Assembly: GCA_016214905.1 (NCBI GenBank)
Contig: JACRMQ010000006.1
Coordinates: 62,001 to 126,000 of the forward strand
Direction of reading: 5' to 3'
Source: Ignavibacteriales bacterium
Lineage (GTDB): Bacteria; Bacteroidota; Ignavibacteria; UBA10030; SZUA-254
DNA: 64,000 nucleotides
A model generated the notes under the pieces. It was not told the DNA's origin. It did not search any database and was given only the letters and a program-made list of their open reading frames with translations. Both the position numbers and the translations under genes were made by a program. Below, piece after piece: positions 34,354 to 43,938 of this stretch (positions within the stretch are counted from its first letter, which is position 1; every line of letters starts with the position of its first letter).

Positions 34354-35955
34354 TTGGCAGCAGAGCATAATATCAATTACCTGAAGTGGGATGTTTTAAG
34401 AAAATACACTCCGTCTTGGATACGACTGAAGTATTTCCCATATCTCATCGGCATCATTTATATGATTTCGATAATTGTAATTGCCATGATCTGGCACAAG
34501 ATAGGTGATTACAGCGTCGAGACAGATTTTTACTGGACATACGCGCCTCAGGCGGCAAAATTATCTAGCGGTGAACTTACAATCGATGATTTTAAAGGTC
34601 CAGGATATACAATCCTTCTTTCCATCGTAAACTTGTTGACAGCGGATTATTTTATTGCCGGGATATTTATTTCCGCGATCTCTGCCGGAATAGTTTTAAT
34701 CATGTTGTACAAATTGCTTGCTAAATATTTCAGTTACGATGTTAGCTTGCTGGTCGTATTGATGACAATTGCCAATAAAATATTTGTGCAATACTCTTAC
34801 ACAGCGAGCACCGATATGGTATTTTATGCTTTAATAATGATTTCTATCTACGTATTTTGGTCCAATCAGAAATTGTCCGGAAACCGATTCGCGTTTTGCG
34901 GGGCGCTGAGCGGATTTACATATCTTGTGAGATACAATGGCGTATTTTTACTTTTCGTTTTTGTATTCTTAATTTTGCTAATGAATATATTCAATGAATC
35001 GATCAAAAAACGCTTATACTATATTTTATTTTTTATTTCAGGATATTTATCGGTGGTATTACCTTGGTCACTACTTTTGTATATCAATACCGGAGATATG
35101 TTTTATCAAAAGAATTACCTAAACATAGCATTTGAACTTTACGGTAAAAGGTATTTTTCATGGGATGATTGGTGGACACAAGAGTCTTACAAATATAAAT
35201 CGTTCGCAGGGGTCATCTTTCATGAACCGCTGACATTTTTCAAGGTTTCTTTAATGAATGTTTATTATCACCTGCTTGATGATCTTGTCTTCTTAATTGA
35301 TTACTGGATCGGATTGTTTTCTTTATTAGCAATCATCATGCTGAAAATATTCAAGCTCGAGAAAAAACAACTTGCAATAATTATTTTCGGAGTAGCTTAT
35401 TTTACTTCCTTGCTACCTGTTTTCTATGCAGAAAGATTTACACTCCCACTCATGTCAATATATTTCCTGCTTGCCGTTATCTTTTTCGCTTGGGTAGTGT
35501 CAAAGAAATTTAAGATTATGAATCATACAATTATTTTAGCAATAATTTCAATTTTACTCCTGCTATCTGCATTTTATACAGTATATTACAATGCTGGACA
35601 GATAGTTCTGGGACCCAAAGATGTTTTGAATATTTCCTCGGATTTTTATAAAAACTTTTCGTCAAGCGAAAAAGGAAAAGTTATCATTGCGAGGAAGCCC
35701 CAAATTGCCTATCAACTCCAGATGAAATTTGAGCAATTTCCAAATGTGACAGATATAAACCAATTGGTTTCAGAAATTCGAAAAAAGCGTGTAGATTATT
35801 TATATTTTAGTTCTATTGAAGCAAAAATGAGACCTCAATTTAAAAAAATTTTCAGAGGTGATGCAGCTCCCCCCGGATTTGAATTGGTTGCGATATCGAA
35901 GAATCCTGTCGCCCTGTTATACAAAATTAATTTGGATAGACTTTTAATAGAATGA
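34354..35955 (+). CDS. GT39/ArnT-like membrane glycosyltransferase
   Basis: 533 residues. About ten membrane helices start at about residue 28. The first periplasmic loop has the acidic pattern VETDFYWTYAP and DDFKGPGYTILL seen in GT-C enzymes of the GT39/ArnT type, where the acidic residues act in catalysis. A C-terminal soluble part of about 100 residues follows the last helix. The start is TTG with no clear ribosome site, and the real start could be a little downstream. It is coupled by a four-base overlap to the next gene. Probable role: transfer of a polyprenyl-phosphate sugar to a glycan or lipid on the outer side of the inner membrane. Confidence 0.78.
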   Translation: MAAEHNINYLKWDVLRKYTPSWIRLKYFPYLIGIIYMISIIVIAMIWHKIGDYSVETDFYWTYAPQAAKLSSGELTIDDFKGPGYTILLSIVNLLTADYFIAGIFISAISAGIVLIMLYKLLAKYFSYDVSLLVVLMTIANKIFVQYSYTASTDMVFYALIMISIYVFWSNQKLSGNRFAFCGALSGFTYLVRYNGVFLLFVFVFLILLMNIFNESIKKRLYYILFFISGYLSVVLPWSLLLYINTGDMFYQKNYLNIAFELYGKRYFSWDDWWTQESYKYKSFAGVIFHEPLTFFKVSLMNVYYHLLDDLVFLIDYWIGLFSLLAIIMLKIFKLEKKQLAIIIFGVAYFTSLLPVFYAERFTLPLMSIYFLLAVIFFAWVVSKKFKIMNHTIILAIISILLLLSAFYTVYYNAGQIVLGPKDVLNISSDFYKNFSSSEKGKVIIARKPQIAYQLQMKFEQFPNVTDINQLVSEIRKKRVDYLYFSSIEAKMRPQFKKIFRGDAAPPGFELVAISKNPVALLYKINLDRLLIE

Positions 35956-37868
35956 TTGGTATTAACTCAAATATTTCAACCAGTGATCAATCCGAAAAAG
36001 TTTTGGGATTATTCATATTGGGCATAGTGATTATCTATGGTTTTGCTTCATTTTTCCCCGATTCATTCATGTGGGGAATCAATCATCTGGCATTTCTTCC
36101 AGTTTCGATGCGGATAGTATTTCTCTTGATTGCATTGTCCATCGGATTCCTTTTAATATCAAGAAATATTCAATTTTTTATCGATGATAAAATTCATTTT
36201 CTTTCTTATTCTCTCATAGTTCGCATTTTAATCCTGTCTCTGATTGCAATTTCAGGAACAGCTATATTTTATTCTTACCGAATCCGTACCGAGATGTACG
36301 GAGATACCTTGACTCTTTTAAGTTTGTTATCAGAAAAACGATATGCGCTTGCGGATTTGTTCGACCTTAGTGATAAAGAGCCGTTAACTCGTATGATCCA
36401 TCAATCTCTGTCATCAAAATTTGGTGTGGATCAAAAATCGATGTTCCAAATTGTGAGTGCCGTTAGCGGGGGAATATTTTTAGTTTTAATAACTGTCTTC
36501 ATAGTGAACAGGAATAATACAAGATCATGGAAATTGCTCGCACTAATCGTTTTCTTTTTTGCCGGTGCCAACCAATTGTTCTTTGGACATGTGGAAGATT
36601 ATACTCTTGTTTATTTGGCTATCACCGTGTTCCTTATTCTTGCCTGGAATTTATTTGATGGAAAAAAAGTGTTTGGTTGGATGATCATTGTATTCCTTAT
36701 CGGATCAAGACTTCATATCGAAATGATTTTATTGCTGCCGGCGCTACTCTATGCGGGTGCTTTTTTGGTGGAACAAAGGCAAGGGAAATTGAACCGTTGG
36801 TTGAAGCCGCGGAATATTATGTTTCTTATATTAGCTTCCATGGTTGGCTCATTCTTTGTCTATCTTTTTTATTTTGATGCGTATCGGTATTCAGTTGGTG
36901 ACCAGAAAGAAATAATGACGAAAATATTTCTTCCGGTTGTAAATCCGCTACAGCAACCGCATTCGTATTCTCTTATTTCTTTAAATCATTTCTCTGATGT
37001 TATTCAGCAATTATTTTTTATCGCGTCACCTGCGCTCGTGTTATTGACGATGGCCATCGTTGGCTATGGTAAAAATATTCGGTGGAAAGAACCCCGTTTA
37101 ATATTTTCGCTCATTGCTCTGTTTTATTTTATCATATTTAATTTCACGATCAATCCGATGCTGTCGATGCCGCGCGATTGGGATATGTTGTCTCCCACTG
37201 CGGCAGCTATTAATTTTGCTTCTATTGCAATAACTTTTCAACTATTTAAAAATTCAAGAATCAGATTCTATTATTCGAAAATAATTGGTGCCGTTGGTGC
37301 TGCTGCAATATTATCCGGTACATTATTTATCATAAACGCAGATGAACAAATGTCGGCTTTACGTCTGGAAGGTGTTGGTAAGTGGGTTTTCAAAAGTTAT
37401 TATAACGGTTCTACCTATATTATAAATATGGGGGAGAAGATGATGGGTGATTCACAGAAACAAATCGAACATAGAGAACAAACGATTAAAGATTTGTTGC
37501 CGTACACTTCTAAACCTGACCTGAATATCAGCATGTTATATTATAAACTGGCTGTTCTTTATTATCAACAACGCGATTTTGAAAATTCCGGTAATCGTAG
37601 TGCCGATGCTCTTCAGTATGATTCACAAAATGCTTCGGCGCTTAAAACTTTGGGATTATCTAAGATACAACTGAAACAATTCGATAAAGCAATTAATCTT
37701 TTTTCTTTTTATAATAAGAATATCAATAATCGGGATATTAACGATGCGCAGGGAATGTTACTGGAAGAAAGTGCCCGATTATTGGCAGTTATGAGTTTAA
37801 AGGAGGATAAAAAAACGGAAATTCAAAATAAATTAGACGAAATATATCGTCTGATATTGGTAAAATGA
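35952..37868 (+). CDS. Membrane protein with C-terminal TPR-like tail (paralogue 1 of 3)
   Basis: 638 residues: about 11-12 membrane helices (to about 465) followed by a soluble tail with TPR-like helices (about 520-620, YYKLAVLYYQQRDFENSGN and ALKTLGLSKIQLKQFDKA). Characteristic motifs are LFFGHVEDYTLVY near residue 215 and MPRDWDMLSP near residue 408. The same two motifs recur in the proteins at 52087 and 54062, so these are three members of one family. I cannot name the family; the layout suggests a GT-C-like transferase. It overlaps the preceding gene by four bases. Confidence 0.75.
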   Translation: MIGINSNISTSDQSEKVLGLFILGIVIIYGFASFFPDSFMWGINHLAFLPVSMRIVFLLIALSIGFLLISRNIQFFIDDKIHFLSYSLIVRILILSLIAISGTAIFYSYRIRTEMYGDTLTLLSLLSEKRYALADLFDLSDKEPLTRMIHQSLSSKFGVDQKSMFQIVSAVSGGIFLVLITVFIVNRNNTRSWKLLALIVFFFAGANQLFFGHVEDYTLVYLAITVFLILAWNLFDGKKVFGWMIIVFLIGSRLHIEMILLLPALLYAGAFLVEQRQGKLNRWLKPRNIMFLILASMVGSFFVYLFYFDAYRYSVGDQKEIMTKIFLPVVNPLQQPHSYSLISLNHFSDVIQQLFFIASPALVLLTMAIVGYGKNIRWKEPRLIFSLIALFYFIIFNFTINPMLSMPRDWDMLSPTAAAINFASIAITFQLFKNSRIRFYYSKIIGAVGAAAILSGTLFIINADEQMSALRLEGVGKWVFKSYYNGSTYIINMGEKMMGDSQKQIEHREQTIKDLLPYTSKPDLNISMLYYKLAVLYYQQRDFENSGNRSADALQYDSQNASALKTLGLSKIQLKQFDKAINLFSFYNKNINNRDINDAQGMLLEESARLLAVMSLKEDKKTEIQNKLDEIYRLILVK

Positions 37869-37875
37869 TAAATTT

Positions 37876-39000
37876 ATGAAAATAGTAATTGTTGGAACAG
37901 CATATCCTCTTCGTGGTGGAATAGCGCATTTCAATGCTTTGCTCGCCAAACATCTTGGTATTCACCACACGGTTGAGACAGTTACTTTTAAACGTCAATA
38001 TCCGAAATTCCTATTCCCCGGCAAAACACAGGATGAGGCGGGTGCACCGATTGACGTTGCAGAAGCTCCGCAGTTGGTAGATTCGATTAATCCATTAAAC
38101 TGGCTCAAGGTTGCAAAAATCATAAAAGAAAAAAAACCTGATTTGCTTATCTTCAAATACTGGCTTCCGTTTTTTGGTCCTTGCTTCGGTACGATTGCAA
38201 AATTGGTCAAACGTAAATCTAACACAAAAGTACTTTTTATTTGCGATAATATTATTCCTCACGAACGCCGGTTTGGTGATGTCGTTTTTACAAAGTATGC
38301 ATTCAAACAGGCAAATTATTTTATAGTTCAGTCCGATGCGGTCGAACGGGATCTGCGAAAGTATTTTCCTATTGCACATTACTGCAAAGTTCCACATCCG
38401 GTTTATGAAAATTTCGGTGAACCAATGAATAAAGAAACAGCCAGAACTAATCTCGGAATTAATTCTAAAAAGGTTATACTTTATTTCGGATACGTCAGAG
38501 CGTATAAAGGATTGCTTGTTCTATTCGATGCTATGAAACAATTAGATGATGTCCAATTATTAGCGGTCGGGGAATACTATGATGATCAAAAGAAATACGT
38601 TGATAAGGTTAAATCATTCGGACTTGAATCTCGAATAAAATTTTATCCCGATTACATACCAAACGATCAGGTAGCGCTTTATTTCAGTGCTGCCGATATA
38701 GTTGTGCTGCCTTATTTATCTGCCACTCAAAGCGGAATAACACAGATTGCATATAATTTTGATAAACCGGTTATAGCAACAAACGTAGGCGGATTGGCGG
38801 AAGTTGTGATTGATGGACGGACTGGGTACGTAGTTCCTCCAAACGATGCGGCTGCTTTAGCGAGCGCGATTAAAAGATTTTATACGGAAAAAAATGAGCA
38901 GGAATTTGTTGCCATGGTGAAAATAGAAAAAACTAAATATTCGTGGGAGAATTTTATACGAGCGATTGAAGGATTAATGGAAACTCATGAACGAAAGTAA
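37876..39000 (+). CDS. Family 4 glycosyltransferase
   Basis: 374 residues, GT-B fold. The N-terminal acceptor domain begins IVIVGTAYPLRGGIAHFNALLAKHL. The C-terminal nucleotide-sugar domain shows KVILYFGYVRAYKG and PYLSATQSGITQIAYNF. At the place where most GT4 enzymes have E-x7-E, the first Glu is replaced (ATQSGITQIAY), a known variation. It would transfer a sugar from a nucleotide donor to a lipid-linked glycan on the cytoplasmic side. Its 3' end overlaps the next gene by 14 bases. Confidence 0.88.
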   Translation: MKIVIVGTAYPLRGGIAHFNALLAKHLGIHHTVETVTFKRQYPKFLFPGKTQDEAGAPIDVAEAPQLVDSINPLNWLKVAKIIKEKKPDLLIFKYWLPFFGPCFGTIAKLVKRKSNTKVLFICDNIIPHERRFGDVVFTKYAFKQANYFIVQSDAVERDLRKYFPIAHYCKVPHPVYENFGEPMNKETARTNLGINSKKVILYFGYVRAYKGLLVLFDAMKQLDDVQLLAVGEYYDDQKKYVDKVKSFGLESRIKFYPDYIPNDQVALYFSAADIVVLPYLSATQSGITQIAYNFDKPVIATNVGGLAEVVIDGRTGYVVPPNDAAALASAIKRFYTEKNEQEFVAMVKIEKTKYSWENFIRAIEGLMETHERK

Positions 39001-39883
39001 TTTACTATGCCCTGTTTGTGGTAACCGAAATTTAGGTGCAAAACCGTTCGGGTATCTCTTTAAAAATCGCTGGTTAAATGCTGTTGAATGTAAAAAATGT
39101 ACAATAATTTTCATCAACCCTCAACCTACGAATCAGGAAATCGCTTCTTTATATTCCAAAGAATATTTTGAACACGATTTTCGCTGCGGTCATACCGGAA
39201 GTTATTTCGATGAATCTGCCCTTGCTTCGCTTGGCGAAGATAAATTGTTGGTTCAATTCAAGAAATTTAAAGATAAAGGGACGTTTTTAGAAATTGGATG
39301 TGCCGGTGGTGCTTTTTTAAACACACTTCGCGAAGCAGGATACTCGGTTCAGGGAGTCGAATATTCTTCTGAGGCAACTCAATTTGCGAAAGAAAGATTC
39401 AATCTAAATATTCACACCGGCGATCTTTTATCGGCGAAGTTTGACGACAACATGTTCGACCTGGTTTATATGGGAGATGTGCTTGAACATCTGCCTGATC
39501 CAAACGCTACTTTAGGTGAGATTCACAGAATAATGAAACAGGGCGGAGTTTTGGGAATTCGCTGTCCAATGCAAACGAATACACTGTATTCTCGTATTGG
39601 CTTCATGGTTTATACCTTGCTCAGGAAAAGGGCGACGGTGCATTTACCGCCGTATCATCTTTTTGAATACAGAGCTAAAAGCATAAAATATTTGTTGAAT
39701 TCTCACCAATTCAAAATTGAATTGTTAAACCAGACCATAATGCCTGTGGCGGATATATCACTCCGCGGATCGGCATTGCAGAAGCTGATGAAAAAATTGT
39801 TTCAATATCCGAATGTATTCCTCACCCGCACGCTGAAAGTTTTCGGCGATAGAATTGAAATCTTCGCATCAAAGGAGAAATGA
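38987..39883 (+). CDS. SAM-dependent methyltransferase with N-terminal zinc ribbon
   Basis: 298 residues. The N-terminus has a C-x2-C...C-x2-C zinc ribbon (CPVCGNRN and CKKCT, residues about 8-39). The class I methyltransferase core follows with motif I FLEIGCAGGAFL (about 103), VEYSSEA and the Methyltransf_11 block YMGDVLEHLPDPNATL. Such zinc-ribbon methyltransferases are frequent in nucleotide-sugar and O-antigen clusters, where they methylate sugars. It overlaps the GT4 gene upstream by 14 bases. Confidence 0.88.
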   Translation: MNESNLLCPVCGNRNLGAKPFGYLFKNRWLNAVECKKCTIIFINPQPTNQEIASLYSKEYFEHDFRCGHTGSYFDESALASLGEDKLLVQFKKFKDKGTFLEIGCAGGAFLNTLREAGYSVQGVEYSSEATQFAKERFNLNIHTGDLLSAKFDDNMFDLVYMGDVLEHLPDPNATLGEIHRIMKQGGVLGIRCPMQTNTLYSRIGFMVYTLLRKRATVHLPPYHLFEYRAKSIKYLLNSHQFKIELLNQTIMPVADISLRGSALQKLMKKLFQYPNVFLTRTLKVFGDRIEIFASKEK

Positions 39884-39887
39884 ATTA

Positions 39888-40994
39888 ATGAAAATCGCAA
39901 TCGTGTTCGGGACTCGTCCAGAAGCCATAAAAATGGCTCCGGTAGTTAAGGAGGTTGAAAAACGCGGATTACAACCGCTCGTTATAGTTACCGCACAGCA
40001 TCGTGAAATGCTCGATCAAAAATTAGATGTTTTTAAAATCAAACCGGATTATGATCTGGACATAATGAAACATAATCAAGACTTATTCCATGTAATGAGC
40101 GCTGTGTTGGATGAAATCAAACCGGTTCTTCAAAAAGAAAAACCTGATGTGCTATTGGTGCAAGGGGATACAACAACAACATTCGCGGCAAGTCTTGCCG
40201 CTTTTTATCTGAAAATTCCGGTCGGACATGTTGAGGCGGGGCTGAGAACTTGGAACAAGACAAATCCTTTCCCTGAGGAAATGAATCGACAGATTACCAC
40301 ACGCCTTACCGAATATCATTTTGCACCCACACCGTGGGCAAAACAAAATTTAGTGAGAGAAGGTATCAACGAGGAAAATATTTTTGTAACCGGTAACACA
40401 GTAATCGACGCATTGCTGATGATTGTTGATCCGAATTTTGAATTCAAAGAATCTCCACTGAATCAAATCGATTATTCCGGAAAGAAAGTAATTCTCCTAA
40501 CATCGCACCGCCGTGAGAATTTCGGAGAACCGATGGGGCGGGTATTTTCAGCATGCCGATATATCGTTGAAAATAATTCAGACGTTGAGATGATCTATCC
40601 CGTTCATCCAAACCCGAATGTACGCCAAAAAGCTGATGAGATACTTGCCGGTGTCCCAAGAATTCATTTGATAGAGCCGTTGGATTATCGTCCATTCGTT
40701 CAATTGATGAATAAATCGTATCTGATTCTTACAGATTCGGGCGGGGTTCAGGAAGAAGCCCCCTCGCTCGGTAAACCGGTTTTAGTATTGCGAACTACAA
40801 CTGAGAGACCTGAAGCAATCGATGCTGGAACCAGTAAACTTGTTGGAACGGATTATCAAACTATCGTGACCGAAGCGCAGAAATTACTCTCGGATAAGAA
40901 GGCATATCAAGATATGTCGACAAAAACAAATCCGTACGGAGATGGAAAAGCTGCTGAACGCATTGTGAATATCCTCCTCGAAAAGGTAAAATAG
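39888..40994 (+). CDS. wecB: UDP-N-acetylglucosamine 2-epimerase (non-hydrolysing)
   Basis: 368 residues from ATG 39888, with AAAGGAG about ten bases upstream; the frame also opens at 39855, inside the previous gene. The family start IAIVFGTRPEAIKMAPV is followed by VQGDTTTTFAASLAAF, GHVEAGLRTW, PFPEEMNRQ, LTSHRRENFG, LTDSGGVQEEAPSLGKPVLVLR and ERPEAIDAG. It interconverts UDP-GlcNAc and UDP-ManNAc, feeding ManNAc or its uronic acid into surface polysaccharide. It overlaps the next gene's GTG by one base. Confidence 0.96.
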   Translation: MKIAIVFGTRPEAIKMAPVVKEVEKRGLQPLVIVTAQHREMLDQKLDVFKIKPDYDLDIMKHNQDLFHVMSAVLDEIKPVLQKEKPDVLLVQGDTTTTFAASLAAFYLKIPVGHVEAGLRTWNKTNPFPEEMNRQITTRLTEYHFAPTPWAKQNLVREGINEENIFVTGNTVIDALLMIVDPNFEFKESPLNQIDYSGKKVILLTSHRRENFGEPMGRVFSACRYIVENNSDVEMIYPVHPNPNVRQKADEILAGVPRIHLIEPLDYRPFVQLMNKSYLILTDSGGVQEEAPSLGKPVLVLRTTTERPEAIDAGTSKLVGTDYQTIVTEAQKLLSDKKAYQDMSTKTNPYGDGKAAERIVNILLEKVK

Positions 40995-41833
40995 TGATCC
41001 ATCCACCGTTGGTATATATAATTGTTCTCACCTGGAACGGGAAAGCCGATACCCTTGAGTGTTTACAATCTCTTCAGAAACTATCTTATTCTAATTATAA
41101 GATTATTGTGGTTGACAACGCATCCACCGATAGTACCGCAGAAGAAGTTCGACATCTTTATCCGTCTGTTGAGGTTATCAGAAATTCATCGAACCTTAGG
41201 TTCGCAGGTGGCAATAACATCGGAATAAAAACTGCGCTTAATAATAAAGCTGATTATATTTTATTGTTGAATAACGACACGATAGTTGCAGAAAATTTTC
41301 TTTCTCACCTTGTAGAAGCTGCAGAATCAGATGAACGGATTGGAATGACGGGACCAAAAATATATTATCATTCCGATCCGAAACGGATCTGGTATGCTGG
41401 TGGTGTAATTGATTGGTGGACTGGATCAACATCTCATCTGGGAGTCCGGGAAATCGACATCGGACAATTCGAAAAAATAAAAACGACTGATTATGTCACA
41501 GGATGTAGTATGCTGGTTAAAAAGAGTGTAATCGAACAGATTGGCGTCCTGGATGAATCATATTATATTTATGGAGAGGATGCAGATTGGAGTTTAAGAG
41601 CCGTTCGCGCCGGATTCAAATTACTATTTGTACCTCAGGCATTAGTGTGGCATAAGGTATCGGTTAGCACCGGTGGTCATTTTTCGTGGTTTAAAAATTG
41701 GAACAAATTGAAAAGTCAGTTACGTTTTCTCGTTCGCTATGCAAAACCATTTCATTGGTTTACCATACCTTTCTTAATGCCTTTGAATATCTTGTTTACA
41801 ATTTATAGATCGAAGCAAAACGATATCCAATAA
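40994..41833 (+). CDS. Family 2 glycosyltransferase, rhamnosyltransferase-like
   Basis: 279 residues with GTG start overlapping the wecB stop. GT-A features: VYIIVLTWNGKADTLECL, VVDNASTDST, FAGGNNIGIK, ILLLNNDTIV (metal-binding) and the late acceptor motif YGEDADWSLRAVRAGF with the catalytic-base region. This pattern matches the large group that includes dTDP-rhamnosyltransferases, and an rfbC gene follows 70 bases downstream. The sugar is inferred from that context only. Confidence 0.9.
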   Translation: MIHPPLVYIIVLTWNGKADTLECLQSLQKLSYSNYKIIVVDNASTDSTAEEVRHLYPSVEVIRNSSNLRFAGGNNIGIKTALNNKADYILLLNNDTIVAENFLSHLVEAAESDERIGMTGPKIYYHSDPKRIWYAGGVIDWWTGSTSHLGVREIDIGQFEKIKTTDYVTGCSMLVKKSVIEQIGVLDESYYIYGEDADWSLRAVRAGFKLLFVPQALVWHKVSVSTGGHFSWFKNWNKLKSQLRFLVRYAKPFHWFTIPFLMPLNILFTIYRSKQNDIQ

Positions 41834-41902
41834 TTGTTCTTCATAAAAATTTTAATTATTATTTTACAATCAGTTTAATAATCATCAACCAAACATCAGC
41901 TT

Positions 41903-42469
41903 ATGCCGTTCACTATTTTATCGAAACATTTAAATGGAATCGTTGTTCTTAAAACCGAAATTTTCAAGGATGATCGTGGATATTTTATGGAGGTGTTTCG
42001 TGAAGATACATTTAAGGCGTTAGGAATCCCATCTTATTTTCCGCAGGATAATCATTCACGGTCTGCAAAAGATGTTGTGCGAGGATTGCATTTTCAATGG
42101 AATCCCGCTATGGGGAAATTAATGCGCGTTATAGTCGGAACCGCATTTCTTGTCGCAGTCGATATAAGAAAAAATTCTCCAACACTTGGTAAATGGTTCG
42201 GTATCGAGGCATCGGCGGAAAATAAATTGCAGGTTTGGGCTCCTCCGGGTTTTGCACGCGGATTTTGTGTTCTTTCCGATGTCGCCGAACTACAATATAA
42301 ATGTACCGGTATTTATAATCCGAACGGGGAATCTAACATACTTTGGAACGATCCGGATATTGGAATTGATTGGCCGACAAAAAATCCCGTACTTTCACAA
42401 CGCGATTCAACAGCTCGAACTTTAGCTCAATGGCTCACTTCATCTGAATCTGATAATTTCAGGTATTGA
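41903..42469 (+). CDS. rfbC: dTDP-4-dehydrorhamnose 3,5-epimerase
   Basis: 188 residues, the normal size. Family motifs: FKDDRGYFMEVFRED, FPQDNHSRS, and the catalytic VVRGLHFQ (His) with the later AVDIRKNSPTLGKW and PPGFARGFCVLSD. The enzyme epimerises dTDP-4-keto-6-deoxyglucose at C3 and C5 on the way to dTDP-L-rhamnose. The other genes of that path (rfbA, rfbB, rfbD) are not in the window, so they must lie elsewhere, or the product feeds another 6-deoxysugar. Confidence 0.95.
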   Translation: MPFTILSKHLNGIVVLKTEIFKDDRGYFMEVFREDTFKALGIPSYFPQDNHSRSAKDVVRGLHFQWNPAMGKLMRVIVGTAFLVAVDIRKNSPTLGKWFGIEASAENKLQVWAPPGFARGFCVLSDVAELQYKCTGIYNPNGESNILWNDPDIGIDWPTKNPVLSQRDSTARTLAQWLTSSESDNFRY

Positions 42470-42480
42470 TATTCATTCAG

Positions 42481-43938
42481 ATGGCAACGCAGACAAAAAA
42501 AATAACTCTTGATACAGCAGCGATATTTTTCGGAAAGGTTGTTGGCCTCATTTTCGGAATGATGCGATTAAGCTATCTCGCAGCAAATCTTGGAGTGGCA
42601 AATTTCGGTATTTTGAATTTTGCATTGTATTTTTGTTCACTCTTTCAAGTGCTATTCGATTTCGGCATGTCCCAGCTTCTTACCAGAGAAATTGCGCGTG
42701 ACTTATCAAAAAGTACCGGTCTCGTTGGCAGAATAATCTATTTAAAGATTATTGTTGTTCTTATTGCTGGTTTGGTGGTTGGATTGGCTGGTATAGTTTT
42801 ACATTTTGATAATCAAACTAACTGGGCAGTTCTTTTAACTACAGTCGTATTTGCCATTAACGGAATATCGATGATATTTTTAAGCGCTTTTCAAGCACAC
42901 CGTAAAATGACCATTGTCTCGGTTTCAAATATTTTGAATGATTTGCTCTTATCGGTATTTGTAGTTCTTCTTATTAAAGCGAGTCCATATGTAATAACGG
43001 TATTGATTTTAAGTATTATCGTTGCTCTTGCAAACATGATTTTCTTGTATTTTAAGTATTCGAGTACGATCGGTATTCCCGAATATTCCATCGATAAAAA
43101 AATATGGAGAAGTTTCCTGAATGACAGCACACCAATCGCGATGAATTCACTTGGAGCCTCAATGTATATGTTTATAGGTCCTACAGTGCTAAAATATACG
43201 CGAGGTGATATCGAGGTCGGGATCTATACCGCGGGGTATAAATTGATTTCGATATTGATGATGATTCCAACGGCTTATTCACAGGTTGTTTATCCAATAT
43301 TTTCAGAATTCTACACTACTGCAGCAAATAAATTATCAAAAGCTTTAAACGATTCTCTTCGTATTATGCTGATTATAGCTTTTCCTGTGGCGACCGGAAT
43401 AATTATACTCGCACCTAAATTATTTGCCATTATATTCACCACTGAATTTAATCCAGGCATTATTGTTCTCCAATTGGGAATAATCTCGATTATCATTTCA
43501 TATTTGAACTGGGTTACTGCAACATTTCTTATGGCAATTAACCGACAAACTTTATTAATGTTTTTATCAATAATTATTGGTTTGGCAACTACCGCGTTTT
43601 CCGTAGTCATAGTGCCCAAGTATGGTTACATCGTTTTGCCGTTAACGATGATTGGTGTTGAGTTCTTGATTTTTATTGTTCACCGTTTGTATCTTCAAAA
43701 AATATCTTATGGAAATTTATCGATCATCTCTATCATTAAACCGTTTGTCGCGGCACTATTAATGGGTACTCTCTTAGTCTTATTATCGGGATTGAATTTC
43801 TTTTTAATTGTTTTGTTAGGTGCTGTTTCCTATTTGATAGTTTTATATTTCATTGGTGGATTTGGAGAACAAGAAATGGAACTTGCGGCGAAATTATTCC
43901 GGATACCATTACAAAATAAATCCGTGGATAGCCGATGA
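42481..43938 (+). CDS. Polysaccharide flippase, Wzx/MATE-like
   Basis: 485 residues from ATG 42481; a TTG at 42466 lies inside rfbC and is less likely. About 12-14 membrane helices cover the length, with the family start TAAIFFGKVVGLIFGMMRLSYLA and FGILNFALYFCSLF. Members of the polysaccharide biosynthesis (oligosaccharidyl-lipid flippase) family move undecaprenyl-linked repeat units to the periplasm. No Wzy or Wzz gene is recognisable near it. It overlaps the next gene by four bases. Confidence 0.9.
   Translation: MATQTKKITLDTAAIFFGKVVGLIFGMMRLSYLAANLGVANFGILNFALYFCSLFQVLFDFGMSQLLTREIARDLSKSTGLVGRIIYLKIIVVLIAGLVVGLAGIVLHFDNQTNWAVLLTTVVFAINGISMIFLSAFQAHRKMTIVSVSNILNDLLLSVFVVLLIKASPYVITVLILSIIVALANMIFLYFKYSSTIGIPEYSIDKKIWRSFLNDSTPIAMNSLGASMYMFIGPTVLKYTRGDIEVGIYTAGYKLISILMMIPTAYSQVVYPIFSEFYTTAANKLSKALNDSLRIMLIIAFPVATGIIILAPKLFAIIFTTEFNPGIIVLQLGIISIIISYLNWVTATFLMAINRQTLLMFLSIIIGLATTAFSVVIVPKYGYIVLPLTMIGVEFLIFIVHRLYLQKISYGNLSIISIIKPFVAALLMGTLLVLLSGLNFFLIVLLGAVSYLIVLYFIGGFGEQEMELAAKLFRIPLQNKSVDSR

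Noticed and set aside
41903-42469. Complete dTDP-rhamnose operon
   Set aside because: Only rfbC is present; no rfbA, rfbB or rfbD reading frame is found in the window.
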